Shown piece after piece: positions 33,800 through 45,844 of a stretch of 64,000 bases of DNA. The translations under genes and the position numbers were made by a program. Source of the stretch: Symsagittifera roscoffensis (taxonomy: Eukaryota; Xenacoelomorpha; Acoela; Convolutidae). The DNA is taken from contig NC_087068.1 of assembly GCF_963678635.1 (NCBI RefSeq), positions 49,309,724-49,373,723 of the forward strand, written 5' to 3'. Each line of letters starts with the position of its first letter. Position 1 is the stretch's first letter. A model generated the notes under the pieces. It ran no database searches, was not told the origin of the DNA, and saw only the letters and a list, made by a program, of their open reading frames with translations.

Positions 33800-34300
33800 C
33801 TCTGTTTAAGAGTAATGAACGTAGTGAGTATTCTTATATAGGTCTAGCTGATTTTTTGTTTAGTTTTTTCCAGGAAAAAGTCTTAAAATTTGTTCACGCT
33901 CAATTTTGATTTTTCGCCGTTTGATTTGTGATTTTTTTCAGTTCAGTGCATTTCTATTGTTAAATGGAAGGCAAACTCCTTTATGGAACAGAAATTTTAA
34001 AGTTCACGAAAAACGTGATCAACTTCTAATTTCGAAAATGGAAATAAATTATCAGATTTCCCAGCGAAAGAAAAGTTATACCTATTGATACAGTTTTCTC
34101 AAATTGGGTCAATTTTTAGAAAAAAAGTCTCCTTCATCAATTGTTTTACAAATTCAAAGAACTTTAAGGCCATCTATTTTGTTCTTCGAAATGCAAAAGT
34201 TGAAGATTTTTGAACAAACAAGTCGTTTTTTTCTTCAGTTTCGTTACTCTTTTCCAATTGTTTGTTGTTTATGTTCTCAATTGCTACATTTTCACTTCTT
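33800..34300 (+). repeat. Family C repeat
   Basis: It begins with AGAGTAATGAACGTAGTGAG, and continues with ATAGGTCTAGCTGATTTTTT, GATTTCCCAGCGAAAGAAAA and ACTCTTTTCCAATT. The 34210-34458 open frame is a T-rich shadow. Confidence 0.58.
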
Positions 34301-35159
34301 TTTTTGTCTGCAGGTTTTTTTTTCTGTACCTGTTGCTCATTTATTTTGACAATTATAAAAATAATAATTTCACAGTTTTTGAGTCTAAATTTTTTTTTTG
34401 CTATTTGTTTAAATTACTCGGTTTTAATCATTATCTTATAAATATTTGTATTTATTAACGACTGTTGTCTCCGCATGGTTTACTTCTTATTGCAAAGAAA
34501 AGTAGCAAGCGTTTCTGCAAAAATTTTTTCGGTAAGCTAAATACCATTCTGAAGCGAACTTAGAAATTTCGAAAAAAAATCTGCTATAAAGCCTTAATTT
34601 TCTCCCAGATTTTTTCGAGGTTGTATTTCCATTTTTCTTTTGTGAACTGGCAAAAAAAAAATCAAGATTTCGGGTTGGCTGAGGATTATAAGCAAGGCAT
34701 TGAGTTCCCGAAGAAAATTAAAAGCTTTGTTTACCTAAGCTCGGGTTCAGAAATAGGAACTTAACTACGCGAAAATTTCTCTTAAGCTTGACCCCTTCGA
34801 AAGAATATAGGTTTGGCCTTGTGGTTGTTTGACAAAAGAATCAGATATCAAACCCGCTATCTAGAGTGATTTAAGTGAGCATCAGTAATAAATTGAAGAA
34901 GGATGGTACAGGGCATTTCATTTTGGAGAGCTGACTCAACACGAAACAAATTACTCCTTGCAAGTTTTTTAAACAATGATATAATTCGTAGACTAAAGTA
35001 TCTTTGATTTTGTTTTGCTGTATAAATAAGCGTTATATATTTCTAGTTTTGATGTCTAAAAGGCTTTGACAATTTTCCGTCTTTTTAGGCCTTTGTGTTT
35101 TATGTAAGTACAGCTTCGCTTCTGTGTTAAAGTTGCGAACTTTTCATTGAGTTGTTAAG

Positions 35160-35790
35160 AGTAATGACCTTAGTGAGTACTCTTAGATAGGTCTTGGTGA
35201 TTTTTATTGTTTTTTTTTAGTTTAAAGTCTAAAGGTGATTTTTTTCCCGGAAAAATCAAATTTTGTTCAGGTTCAAATTTTTTTTTCGTGGTTTGGTTTT
35301 TGAATGTTTAGAAGTAATGAACGTAGTGAAGACTCTTAAATAGGTCTTGCTGATTTTTTTTTCGGGAAAAGTCTTTAATAACTACAGATGTGCATTCATA
35401 CATATTGATGCTTTTATGAATGCACTTAGGTATATATGCACACTGAGTTCAATTAAAATTCATCTGCTGAAAGTGACGTAAATAGCACTCTCCAAATACG
35501 AACGTGGAAATGGCGCAAAAAACGTGAGCGATTTTTAGTTTCAAAAGTGGAATTTAATTTTCAGATTTCCAGCGGATTAAATACATATTGATCCAGTTTT
35601 CTCTAGTTGGGTTCATGCTATCAAAAAAGCGCCAGTCATAAATTGTTATGGAAATTCTAAGAGCTTAAAGGGCATCTATTTTTTTTGAAGTTCGAAAGTT
35701 GAGATTTTTTCAACAAAGTCAGTGTTTTTTTGTTTACTTGCGTTCATTACCCTTTTCCAATCTTCGATTGGCTATGTTTTTTTTAGGTTC
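35160..35790 (+). repeat. Family C repeat, two leaders and one body
   Basis: Two leaders lie at about 35158 and 35312 (AGTAATGAACGTAGTGAAGA type). A palindromic block at about 35390-35440 (CATTCATACATATTGATG, then TTTATGAATGCAC) follows, then the body with GATTTCCAGCGG and ACCCTTTTCCAATC. Confidence 0.58.
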
Positions 35791-35799
35791 AGTCCATTT

Positions 35800-36130
35800 T
35801 TTTTTGTTAAAAGGAAGGAAAACTCGACTATCGAACAGAAAAAGTGTAAAGATCACGAAAATTGTAATTGACTTCTAATTTGGTAAATTGAATTTTATTT
35901 TTCTGATTTCCCAGCGAAACAAAAATTTTACCTATTGATCCATTTTTCATAACTTGGTTTGGTTTATATCAAAAAAGGGTCAAACACAAACTTTTCGTGT
36001 AATCCGAAGAGCTTTAAGGGCATATATTTTCTTCTTTAAAATTCGCAAGTTGAAGTTTTCAAAAAAAAAACAATTAAGTGCATTACTTTGCGTGTATTAC
36101 TCTTTTCCAATTGTCATTTGGTTATGGTCT
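35800..36130 (+). repeat. Family C repeat
   Basis: AAGGAAGGAAAACTCGACTA, then CTGATTTCCCAGCGAAAC, then TTATTACTCTTTTCCAATTG-like end. It is adjacent to the previous copy in the same direction, which gives a head-to-tail pair. Confidence 0.58.
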
Positions 36131-36451
36131 TTTTTCTGCGAGTTGTCAGGGCCCTCAAGTTTCGTAAAATGTTTACGGTGATGTTACTTGTTCTATGAAA
36201 CAGTCTGTCTGATTTTTTTTTCTGGTGAAGGCAACTCATGCTAAAACTGGTCTTACTCATAAGTTTACTGTATTTTCCCGATGGTAACAATGCGCAGAAA
36301 TGTTTTTTTTTCTTTTTATGTAGATCAGTATCGTCTGCCACTCCCACAATTCTGAATGAGGCAAATTTTTCTACCCCCTAAAAAATTTTCTGTGCACGTT
36401 GCCATATCGCAACGGTGAACAATTTATAACTATTTTTACTCGATGTTTCAG

Positions 36452-36632
36452 GTAAAAAGTACCGGTATGTGGTTTGTCTACGCGTTCCTTTTGTCTTTTC
36501 TCTTCGCGTGTTTCTTTGCCTGGTTTTGGTACGAGAACTTCATCCTCAAAGATATTGGAACTGTTTACATTACACCTTGGGTTGTGTTCTTCCTGATTCT
36601 GGCATATGGAAGCTTCACTTACACCACGAAAG
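36452..36632 (+). CDS. Membrane protein gene, exon 6
   Basis: Acceptor GTTTCAG, donor GTATTT. It encodes two hydrophobic segments: WFVYAFLLSFLFACFFAWFW and, after a short loop, ITPWVVFFLILAYGSF. These are the clearest membrane spans of the protein. Confidence 0.72.
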
Positions 36633-36994
36633 GTATTTGAATCGAGTGAACATCCTCTTTTCTTTAAAATGATACCAAGATAAGATGTTCTGGCATTCTA
36701 TCTTGTTTGGACTCGAATTGCTTAGTGCTGCGACTGCTAGTGAAGACTCGATTCTGATTGCCTCTGAATCTTCTAACCAATTTAACGTCCTCACCGCTTT
36801 TTTTCGGAGGAAAAGTTTATTTTGTTCCAGTACAGGTAAATTTGAAGTCTGATATATTTTATTGTTTTGGGTGGGAGTAATTCCGTGAAAAATAACCCAA
36901 GATTGTTGCAATGGCTACTGGACTTTTTTCCGTCAATAACTTTGTTCACAGAATGGTAACAAATGGACGAAATGGTAAGCATTATATCATGTAA

Positions 36995-37365
36995 TTACAC
37001 TGCGATCAGCTCAGTGTATTATTACGAACCTTCTTTTTTTCTAACCTAACTTGCAAATAAAAGTGTTCATTATAAGTATTTACTTATGTGGAAATTTCAC
37101 TGCTGTAGCATTGGAAATTGCAAAGCATCTGTTCTCTGCTTTGTTTGTTGTGGCTAGTGTTTGGTGTCTGTAAAGCTTCCGTGGCTGCGTGGTTAGTGTG
37201 TGAGACTCTTAATCTCTCGGTCGTAGGTTCGAATCTCAGAGTTAGCCGAATTTTTACTAATTCGAGGCTTTTTTCTAATTTTAATTATCGCTTTTTATAA
37301 AGCTGCTTTTTGTCGTCGTGTTCTCGCAAGTGTTTGCGAAGCAAAGCTTCTTCTCTGTGTTACAG
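36995..37365 (+). repeat. Family A tRNA-like composite repeat
   Basis: The module order is as in 27060-27412, with A box TGGCTGCGTGGTTAGTGTG, B box GGTTCGAATCTCAG and tail GCGAAGCAAAGCTTCTTCTC. It shares the internal GCATCTGTTCTCTGCTTT phrase. Confidence 0.7.
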
Positions 37366-37784
37366 CTGCTAAGTTAACTGCATGGCTACTGTATTGGTTG
37401 CATATACGTTTTGTGTGCAGTTTAAAAGTTCATGCAAAGAAGAAAATTTCGGTGCCGAAAATGTTAGTTTGACTTTTTTATGCTACAGGTCTCCGCTTGT
37501 TTTTAGCACTGGTTTGTCTCGTTGCTTTTTTATGGAAATGATTGAATTTATACAAAAAAAATTGAATAAGCCTTACAGGCCTTCTTTGATGTTTATTTTC
37601 AAATGAAACGTGTTCATTTTTTTTTTCATTTTAAATTTTTGTTTCGGCTCTTTTGTTCGTTAAACAACTTTGGCCGATACTTTTGTGATTTTTGTTAGTG
37701 CGGCCGGCTGTATTTATTCTTTTCTTTCTGGTACAGGTAATTGAATTCACGGCTCTTTTCTCACTTTTTGATAAATTTAGTTTC

Positions 37785-38162
37785 ACCAGAGATCAGCGTA
37801 GTGTATTAGTACAAACCTTCTTTTTTCTAATCTAATTCGCAAACAAAAGTATTCCTTGAAAGTTGAAAATGCTCACTTATTTGGTAGCACTTTTGCTTTA
37901 TTCAGGATCTAACATTGGAATTTCAATAGCATCTGTTCTCTGCTTTATTTGTGATTAGTGTTTGTGATCTATTAAGCGTGCTTGGCTAAGTGGTTAGTGC
38001 GTGAGACCAAAAATGTCTAGGTCGCAGGTCGAATCCGAGACCTAATCGAATTTTTACTAATACGAGGCGTATTTCTATTTTTTCTCATTGCACTTTATAG
38101 AGCTGCTTTTTGTCGTGTTCTCGCTAGTGTTTGCGAAGCGATGCTTCGTTTCTGTGCTAAGT
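37785..38162 (+). repeat. Family A tRNA-like composite repeat
   Basis: A second, nearby copy in the same direction: A box TTGGCTAAGTGGTTAGTG, degraded B box GGTCGAATCCGAG, tail GCGAAGCGATGCTTCGTTTC. Confidence 0.66.
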
Positions 38163-39244
38163 TTTGTTTTAGTTTTTATCCTAATATTTCTGGAAATCAA
38201 GTGTGAAGTTCTCTCAAATCCGAAAATAATAAATTTTGAAATTTCTGATAATTTGGTTCAAATATTCTACAAAATTTTATCGTTTTGAAATGCCAACTTG
38301 TTTATTTGTTAAATGTCAAAGTTAGTGTAGTTGACTTTAATTGATTTCATTTCAAGTTTTCATATCCCAATTTTGTGTTTTGTGCATTTTAAAGCTTTCG
38401 AGTATCTCGCTTCGCCTCTGTATAAAAACAAAATAGCAACAATATATCTGACTTTTAATGTTTTTTTTTTTTGGAAATTTCGCAGTTTTAGTGTTGTTTC
38501 ACGTCTAGCTAATACTGATTGCATTTGGTCTCAATTCTTCTTTTTGCAAATGCTTAGATTTTTTCAAAAATGAAAAGACCCTTACGACTTTTACAATGAT
38601 TTTTTATTATGTCGCTTTTGCGAAAATATTGTTGCTTGAGTTTTTTAATGTGACATCTCGTTGAATTTTCAGAATGCTTTGTACACTTGTGACTGTCTAA
38701 GTCCTTACTGTTTGGTGTACTAGTTCTTGGTAGAGCTTTTAAACCCGTTCATCCGTCGCTAGGTTTCAAACATCCGATGCATCAATCTGATTTGTTGGAA
38801 ATGGGGTTTTAGAGCATCAAAAAACTCTCTACATTTCAGATATTGCAACGATATGACGTAATTTTTGTTCACATTTTTTTTCCGAACATTGAAATTCGGG
38901 AGCTGTTCAAGCTCGTATTCGGGTGCGTTTTGGTTTTTTTTTCCACGCAAAATTAGGTACCACAAATAATCATTGGATTGGGTCGAGTGATCTATATTAA
39001 AGCCCTTTCAGTCGCGATTAGAACGACTTTCGAGAAAAACATGGAAATTTTTTTGAGATTTATTCTAATTTCTAGCGAGTAACGTGATCGAGCAGTCTTA
39101 CAATAGCTTTTTTTGTTAGTATTTGGAGTTTTTTTAATCAACATTTTTTTCTTCATTTATCTTATGACTGTTTTTTGAGTTCTAGTCATTTTTCTACTAA
39201 AGCTGTTGTCCAGTTTGCCTATTTTACTATGAGCGTCGAATAAG

Positions 39245-39440
39245 CATAGGTTTCATGTTTTGCTTGTCGTACGAATTAAACGGTTGGCTGTGCGAATTGA
39301 AAGGAACATGGATGGGAGTTTTCCGAAATATCACAACAATATGAATTTATTCAGTATTTGAAGAATAAGTTTTCACGTATATCTCTAAGAAGTCTTTGTT
39401 CCGCAACCCGGGCTCACTGGAAATAGTTATCTTACCGCGT
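39245..39440 (+). repeat. Repeat shared with 47810-48002
   Basis: Both stretches contain TCGAATTGAAAGGAACATG-like blocks, AATATGAATTTATTCA-like blocks and ACCCGGGYTCACTGGAAAT followed by TTATCTTACCG. The downstream 39450-39760 has several CGCGTA, GCGCTA and GTTAGCGTG phrases and no gene. Confidence 0.5.
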
Positions 39441-39819
39441 ACACGATAAGCTACTTGCGTTTTACGCGCTAATTGTAAGGTAATTTTTTTTCTGCAATTA
39501 ACAGCGTGAAAGCTAGCATATAACCCGGTAAAGTGAGCATGTTAGCGTGTTAGCACAAGAAGATTACCAGGTTCTTGGCAAAAAAAGATTTTACGTGAAA
39601 ATCGCCCAATGCTTGAAAAACTTATTGAAGTAATTAAATTAATGCATTGAGCTAGTGCTCACTTGAGGCGCTAGCCAACAGAAGGCTTAGTTAATTTTCT
39701 CTCCGTGCCGTGGGTTACTTACCCGTACCGAAAAAACTCTTTCTTCCTGACATGAAAACCTTTATATCTAATCTAAATTTCTGGCCAGAAATTCTTTTTG
39801 CACCATCGAACTTTAGTGA

Positions 39820-40440
39820 GCGTTAGTGTTATACTACGACTACTCTGTTTTTTTTCTAACCTAAATCGCAAACATTGGTGCCACTTTGGTGGAACCTTAA
39901 CGGCTCTTTGATAGTATATGCTTTCACATTCGATTAGTAATAAGTTAACACAGTCGATGCATTTCTTATTCTATTCGTTCAAAAAAAGTACAATAATAAA
40001 CACTCGATTTCAGAAAATTTCCAACTAAGTGAATCTCGCAATTTTGTGAAATGCATAATTTATACATAATTTGATTTTCTTTTTTTTTTTCAATTTATTT
40101 TATGCCAAGTTAGTGTGGATGCCTCCAATTAGTTGTATCCCAAGTTATTACATGCAAAATAGTGTCTATTTGTATTTGGTGCGTTTTTTCTGCATTGCAG
40201 TGGCAATTTATTAGCATGTGTTGCTGCTTTATTTGTGGCTAGTGTTAATTAATAATCACCCGTGGCGCAGATGCGAGGATAAGGGACTCTAAATCGGGTC
40301 GCATGATCGATTTCATCACCGTAAAATTTTATATTTCAAGGCTTATTTTCACTTCTTCTTTTCATATTTTACTTTACAGAGCTGCTTTTTTGTTTTCTCG
40401 CTAGTGTTTGCGAAGCACAGCTTCGCCTCTGTGTTAATAA
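39820..40440 (+). repeat. Family A tRNA-like composite repeat, expanded copy
   Basis: The 5' module (TACTACGACTACTCTG, then CTAACCTAAATCGCAAACA) is followed by about 300 extra bases. A degraded tRNA-like block lies at about 40258-40320 and a well-kept tail, GCGAAGCACAGCTTCGCCTC, at about 40413. Confidence 0.6.
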
Positions 40441-41039
40441 ATTATGTTGCTAAATTGAAGCAAGACTGTTGGTCTTATCAATGCGTTACTAGACGAAAAA
40501 ATGTCATTTTTTTACATAGCATGCATACGGAAATAGAAACAGCCTTATCTGTTATCTTTTTTTTGCTTCTAAGTATATGAAGTGCAACTTCTTTCTTTGA
40601 AACTTTACTTCAATTCCTTTTAATTTTGGAAGTTTGACGAAGAAAAATATGGCTATTTTCTAGTTTCTGAAAGTTAGTACGAATCCATTTTTTCCAACCA
40701 GCTTCGCACATTTCATTGTACAGCAGTTGTGTTTTATTCTTTCAAAGATTTTTCTTGCATGGCGTATTTTCCGTTTTTCCCCGCTTCTCTAAGAACGTCA
40801 ATTTGCTTTTGATTTATTTTAACACGCTTTTAATTAAGACTAACAAACAGCCGATTTTGAGTATCGATAATCAATCTATAAAATGATTTTTTTGGGACTT
40901 TGTTATGATTTGGTTTTTGCTTTTTCTTGTTTTCGCGGTGTTTTTTTTTTGTTAGAAGCTGTCTTTTGCTTTTCTTGTGATCTCAGTTTTCTATGAAATT
41001 GGAAAAAGTGAAAAATATTATATTAATTTTTCCATTTAA

Positions 41040-41098
41040 AATTATTCTTTCTTTAAATCGCAAGTCTTGCGAAGCTCAGCGTCGCGTCGTGTTACATG
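41040..41098 (+). repeat. Isolated shared tail hairpin
   Basis: AAATCGCAAGTCTTGCGAAG, then CTCAGCGTCGCGTCGTGTTA, is a tail of the common type about 70 bases before exon 7. Confidence 0.45.
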
Positions 41099-41166
41099 TA
41101 TCTAATTTAATTTTAATGCTTACCAATGGAAGAGCTCAGTCATAACTGGAACTCGACTTGTTTCAG

Positions 41167-41306
41167 AACTGGAGCCCTATTTCGACTATGAGTCCTACGC
41201 GACGGAGGGAGTGCCCAGATTCGTGATTGATGCTTACTTCGGTGACCAGCAGACGGTGCCCAGGGACTTCTTCTTAGGCATGGTGCTTATGGGTTTTGTT
41301 ATCAAG
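41167..41306 (+). CDS. Membrane protein gene, exon 7
   Basis: Acceptor TTGTTTCAG, donor GTTAGC. It encodes an acidic, aromatic loop (LEPYFDYESYATEGVPRFVI) and the last short hydrophobic segment (FFLGMVLMGFVIK). Its codon usage is visibly less AT-rich than the introns. Confidence 0.72.
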
Positions 41307-41655
41307 GTTAGCCCGTCATTCTTTTACGTGATAATTATTAACAACCATCGCAAAGGTGTCAAAAAGTCTCTTTCAATTACTAGATGGCGGTTATGAGTTA
41401 ATTACTAAGACGAAAATCAGATGATTTTAAACCAATCTCGTTTTTTAAAATATTTTAATGTGATACAAGCTTTTGTTTTGAAATTGCTGCTTAGTGGAGG
41501 TGGAAAATATTTGCTTAATGAAACCGGAATATGGACCATTGCGTATTTTTTTTTTTCAAAGAAGCGTCAAAAATGTTTCTTACATTTAAGAATTTTGCCA
41601 TGGTCTACTCAAATTGACTTTTTTCTTTGTTTATTTGTTGCTGTTTTTCAATCAG

Positions 41656-41785
41656 ATTGTGGTGTGTCGTGAGGTGAAAGCGGAGGCACCTGCGAAAGAG
41701 GAAGAAGACGACTTCGCTTTTGTCCGCACCACAGACTATAGACATATCGTAGGAACCAGGGGAGCTGAAGTGGACAAGTCTTCCA
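41656..41785 (+). CDS. Membrane protein gene, exon 8
   Basis: Acceptor TTTTTCAATCAG, donor GTGAGT. It encodes the start of the hydrophilic tail, IVVCREVKAEAPAKEEEDDF, then HIVGTRGAEVDKSS. It is presumed cytoplasmic. Confidence 0.72.
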
Positions 41786-42109
41786 GTGAGTTCCATTTGC
41801 TATTGTGAGATTTTTTCTGAAACATACTGATGGAAGTAAATATAATTTTAAGCCACGTGTCACAATTTCCGTTTTTTGTTTTCAAAGGGCTTAGATTAGA
41901 GGCGGATTTGGGGTTTTCTTGAGGGGGGAGGGGTATAGATTTTCAAAAAACGGTCGACCTTTTTTTAGGTCAACCAAACTGATTTTTGGAGCACTCATGC
42001 AGCATAAAGGCCCGTTTTTGGACACTTTTTGGAAATTCTTTTGACAAAAAAATCGCTTTTTTGTTCGGCGCCCGCTCCTATTCAAAATTAGTATAAGTTA
42101 GTTCAGTTC

Positions 42110-42440
42110 GCTTCCTTTGTTAAAGGGAAGGCAAACTCCGTTGTCGAACTGCAAAAATGTAAAAGTCACGAAAAACAGGTTGACTTCTAGTTACGAAAGT
42201 GGAATTTAATTTTCAGATTTCCCAGCGAAATAAAAATTTTTCCTATTGATCCATTTTTTTCAAACTGGGTTGAGTTTATCAAAAAAAGTGTTGCTCATAA
42301 ATTGTTATGGAATTTAAAAGATATTCAAGGGCATTTCTTTTGTCTTTGAATTTCGAAAGTTAAGATTTTTTCAAACAATAAGTCTGTATAATTTTCCTGT
42401 TTGCTTGAGATCATTCAATCTTTTCCAACTCTGTTGGCTA
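42110..42440 (+). repeat. Family C repeat in intron 8
   Basis: AAGGGAAGGCAAACTCCGTT, then GATTTCCCAGCGAAATAAAA, then TCAATCTTTTCCAACTC. It ends less than 100 bases before exon 9. Confidence 0.58.
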
Positions 42441-42520
42441 TGGTTTAGTGCTTTGCATGCTTATAAGATAGTTGCCAATTTTTATGTAATGTAAAATTTA
42501 AATGCCATTTTTGTTTTAAG

Positions 42521-42694
42521 TGCCTTCATTCAGCATTTCTGTCTCGAGTACAATCTCTGAGCGTGACTCGACACTCACCTCGATCACAGCTCTCTTCAAC
42601 TCAAGTCCGACTTACCCAACTACCAGTGGCAACATGAACAATCTAACCACTACTGCAAACTCAGACCCTGAACTGCTACACACGCCAACTACTC
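42521..42694 (+). CDS. Membrane protein gene, exon 9
   Basis: Acceptor TTGTTTTAAG, donor GTGAGT. It encodes a Ser/Thr-rich low-complexity stretch (FSISVSSTISERDSTLTSIT, then TTSGNMNNLTTTANSD). The composition suggests a disordered or phosphorylated region. Confidence 0.68.
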
Positions 42695-43439
42695 GTGAGT
42701 TTGTCGATCTTTTTTTGAGCGTTGAATTGTCATGGCAAATTATTAACCAATCGAAAATTACATAATTTACATTGAATTTCTTAATATGTTATATTGTTTT
42801 ATTGTTTATGGTGGGTGCATAAATAGTATCTAAGAACTGCTTTTAATTTTGGTTGATTTTAATGGCATCTCAATTGCATTTTGAGAAACAAACGGGCATA
42901 CAAGCAAAAATGTGATGAAATATTCTGTTGAGTCCGATGTTCCTGCTGAAAAATCCTAAGTTAAGTGTGAGACGAAATGCCATGGCAGTCCACATTCGGT
43001 CGCAAAAGCTTCGAAGTTGACCATGGAAACCGGATGCCAATGTTTGCTGTACTTTTCGAATACTTTTCGGTTGTTTACTCTGGTAAAACCGTTTTCCGGC
43101 TCTTTTCTTTTCGTATGTTTGCATTTATTTTCGGATTTTTGACCTATATGCCAGTCAAAAGTTATGTCATTTATACTTTATGCCATGTGTTAAAATTTGC
43201 TTGATTTTCGTTAATTCTATGTAGTGTTAACTAACTTTCATGAAACCTTCAGCGTTTTCAGCTGGTTACTATGCCTTCATAATTTTCGTACAAAATTTTG
43301 AGAGCTGGGGTGAATAAATAAACCTGCAATAATTTGAGCGCTCTCTTGGTATAACAAAACTCGTAAAGCATCTCTCATTTCACTCTTCTTCTATTCAAAG
43401 ATTTTAAATTGAATTGTTAGATATAATATAATGGATCAT

Positions 43440-44282
43440 CTCACGTATTTCTTGAGTTTTAATGACCCTTGCGATAAGCAATGGTTTTTCAATCGAAAAC
43501 TAGACTTTTTCCCCGTAAATATTTTAGGCAAAGGATCTCCACTTCTGGACGATCTTTTCTGACATGCTCAATTTCCTGAGTAGTAATTAGTTCAAGCCCG
43601 TTTCAGGTTGTAATTATCTTTTCAACAAAATTGAAATCGCAATTTTTTTTTTGGGTACATGGTTTTCGTCCTAGTTTCAGTCGGTTCATTTTAAATTTTT
43701 TAAACTCCTTTTTTGATCTGGTTGGGTTTCTATTGGTTTACTTTTTATAGCATGTGTTTTTATCCAATTAAAACAGGTTTTAATATAAGTGAAACTTCAC
43801 AAATTTGTATTTTCAATGTCTGATTTTGAGTTTTTAGTTTTTTTTTCTAAATATTCAAACAGTTTCATTTTAATGTTAAACCGACTTATTCAACTTATTT
43901 TGCATAACTTTGAGGGCAAAACATATCCGTTTGGGGTTATGTGTTCTAGTTTGGATTGGTCGTAAAAACTTTGAAAATTTATGAAGTTTTTTCTGACCGC
44001 AGTTTTGTTTCCGGCTCAACAGGTTTCGACCCAAAGTTTGTCGCCTTGGTTGTCGCTCGGTAAATGATTTCCATTTTTAAGGGCCGTTTATGAACTTCAT
44101 CCGATAATAATATGAAATTTTTGTAGCTGTAATTTTTCAAATTTTTCAAGTTCAAGTAATTTTTTTTCACTATGATTTCCTAGAATTTTTTGACTTCTGT
44201 CCTTTTTTTTGTTCATTGTTTTGTAGCACAGTGTGTCTTTGGCTTCGCAAATGTTGCGGAGCTCCGCTTCGTCTCTGTGCTT
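43440..44282 (+). repeat. Family B SINE-like repeat
   Basis: It starts TGACCCTTGCGATAAGCAAT, has CGAAAACTAGACTTTTTCCC, and ends at about 44280 with GTTGCGGAGCTCCGCTTCGT and CTCTGTGC. The tRNA-like head is no longer recognisable. Confidence 0.5.
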
Positions 44283-44524
44283 AAACTTGCGAGAGCAAGT
44301 ATTTTCTACTTAATAGCTTAAATTTTTACCATTCAACTGAACGTTCAAAAATCTGTCAGAAATTGAGCTTGCTCTTAAATAGAGATCGACTGAAGCTCTG
44401 TCGGTTTTGTTCCCGAAGGGCAAACATCATTTATGTGTCTGCATAATATACTTGCATTATGTACTTGGATTATGCATTGACGGATGTAGAAAAGTGCAGC
44501 TACGCCTCTGTGTTATATAAGAGC

Positions 44525-44930
44525 CGATAAATAAGAGTGGTAAAGACTCATATATCGGTCATAGTGATTTTTCTGTTTTTTTTTCAGGAAAAAGTCTAAA
44601 ATGCTCTACTGACTTCAAAAAAAAGCATTCATACATTTCAATGTATATATCATTGCACTTAAGTTTAAATACTCTTTTTGAGTTCACTTTAAATTCGTTT
44701 GCTAAAAGATAAGTAAATTGCGAAAACGAAAAAATTGAACAGATTCTAGTTTCAGCGGAATAAAAAAATCATTTGATCCAGTTTTCTTAAATTGGGTTTC
44801 CTTTATCGAAAAAGTGTGAATCATGAGTTCTGGATTTTCAAAAAGCTTTAAGGCCATATATATTTGGCGATTGAAATTCGAAAGTTGAAGTTTTTACAAT
44901 TGGTGCTTTTATTCGAACTTATATAAACAA
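44525..44930 (+). repeat. Family C repeat
   Basis: GAGTGGTAAAGACTCATATATCGG-like leader, a degraded palindromic block and a shortened body around TTTCAGCGGAATAAAAAAAT. A tail copy (GTGCAGCTACGCCTCTGTGT) lies just upstream at about 44492. Confidence 0.5.
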
Positions 44931-44961
44931 ATTCTATTCGTTTAAACTCGTTTTCCATTCG

Positions 44962-45095
44962 TAGACTCATAATTGGCGTGCGTCACTCAAGAAGTTTTGT
45001 AGACTCAAAGTTTTATTCTATCAGTTTTTCCCAGAAGAGTTATCGGTCATATTTTTGCTTGTGTATGCGAAGTGCAACTTCGCCTCTGTGTAGAA
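44962..45095 (+). repeat. Family D repeat with shared tail
   Basis: Near-identical to 27912-28048, with the tail better kept: GCGAAGTGCAACTTCGCCTC then TGTGT. Confidence 0.62.
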
Positions 45096-45329
45096 AACTT
45101 AAATTTGAAGTGTTTCGAAGCTTGAAATTCCCAACGCTGTAGTGAGATATTGTGAGTACTCTTAGCAGTTGCGAATCTTGCGTCCAAATGCGACTGCTCA
45201 ACTGCTTTTAGTTCCGAGAAGTGACGTTTTTATGTTATTTTGAAATTTTTCAAAGAACTTAGATATTTAAAAAAATTGAAGATGACCCGCATTGAAACTG
45301 AGGTGCGTTACACGCTAGTTTTTTCTTAT

Positions 45330-45665
45330 TGCACTTTCTACAGCAGCTTACTGTCGTGTTCTGGCTAGTGTCTGCGAAGCAAAGCTTCGCTTCTGTGTAA
45401 AAAGAAGGAAAACTCCACCCCTATCGAACAGCGACAGTGCAAAGGTCACGAAAAACATGGTCGTTTTCTAGTTTCGAATGTGGAATTTAATTTTCAGATT
45501 TCCCAGCGCATTAAAAAATTTTACTCCCTGATCCAGCTTTCTCAAATCAACCAAAAAGGCAAATCATAAAATTGAAAGAGTTTGAATGGCATCTATTTTT
45601 TTCTTCAGTTTTTTTTCTGTTTACTTGCTTTCTTTGACTCTTTTTTAACTCTCTGTTTGCTAAGT
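45330..45665 (+). repeat. Shared tail followed by family C repeat
   Basis: TGCGAAGCAAAGCTTCGCTT and CTGTGT at about 45374-45398 run directly into a family C body (AAGGAAAACTCCACCCCTAT, then GATTTCCCAGCGCATTAAAA). This shows family A-type tails and family C bodies in tandem. Confidence 0.55.
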
Positions 45666-45844
45666 TCTACAATATAACTCATTGAGACATCTCGTTAGAT
45701 TTTCATCATCCTGTCAAAAATAGTATTTTGAAAAAACGCTAATGGTTGATATGTGAACGAGATTAGCAAAAATACTCAATTTCCGGCTCTTTTTCAATCC
45801 ATTCTTTGATTTTTTTCTAAAATTCTTTTTTTACAAAAGCATAT

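Noticed and set aside
17434-45400. Helitron 3' ends (hairpin near the end)
   Set aside because: The hairpin is followed by CTCTGTGT rather than CTRR at a fixed distance, and family heads are tRNA-like; kept as a SINE-type tail, not fully excluded.
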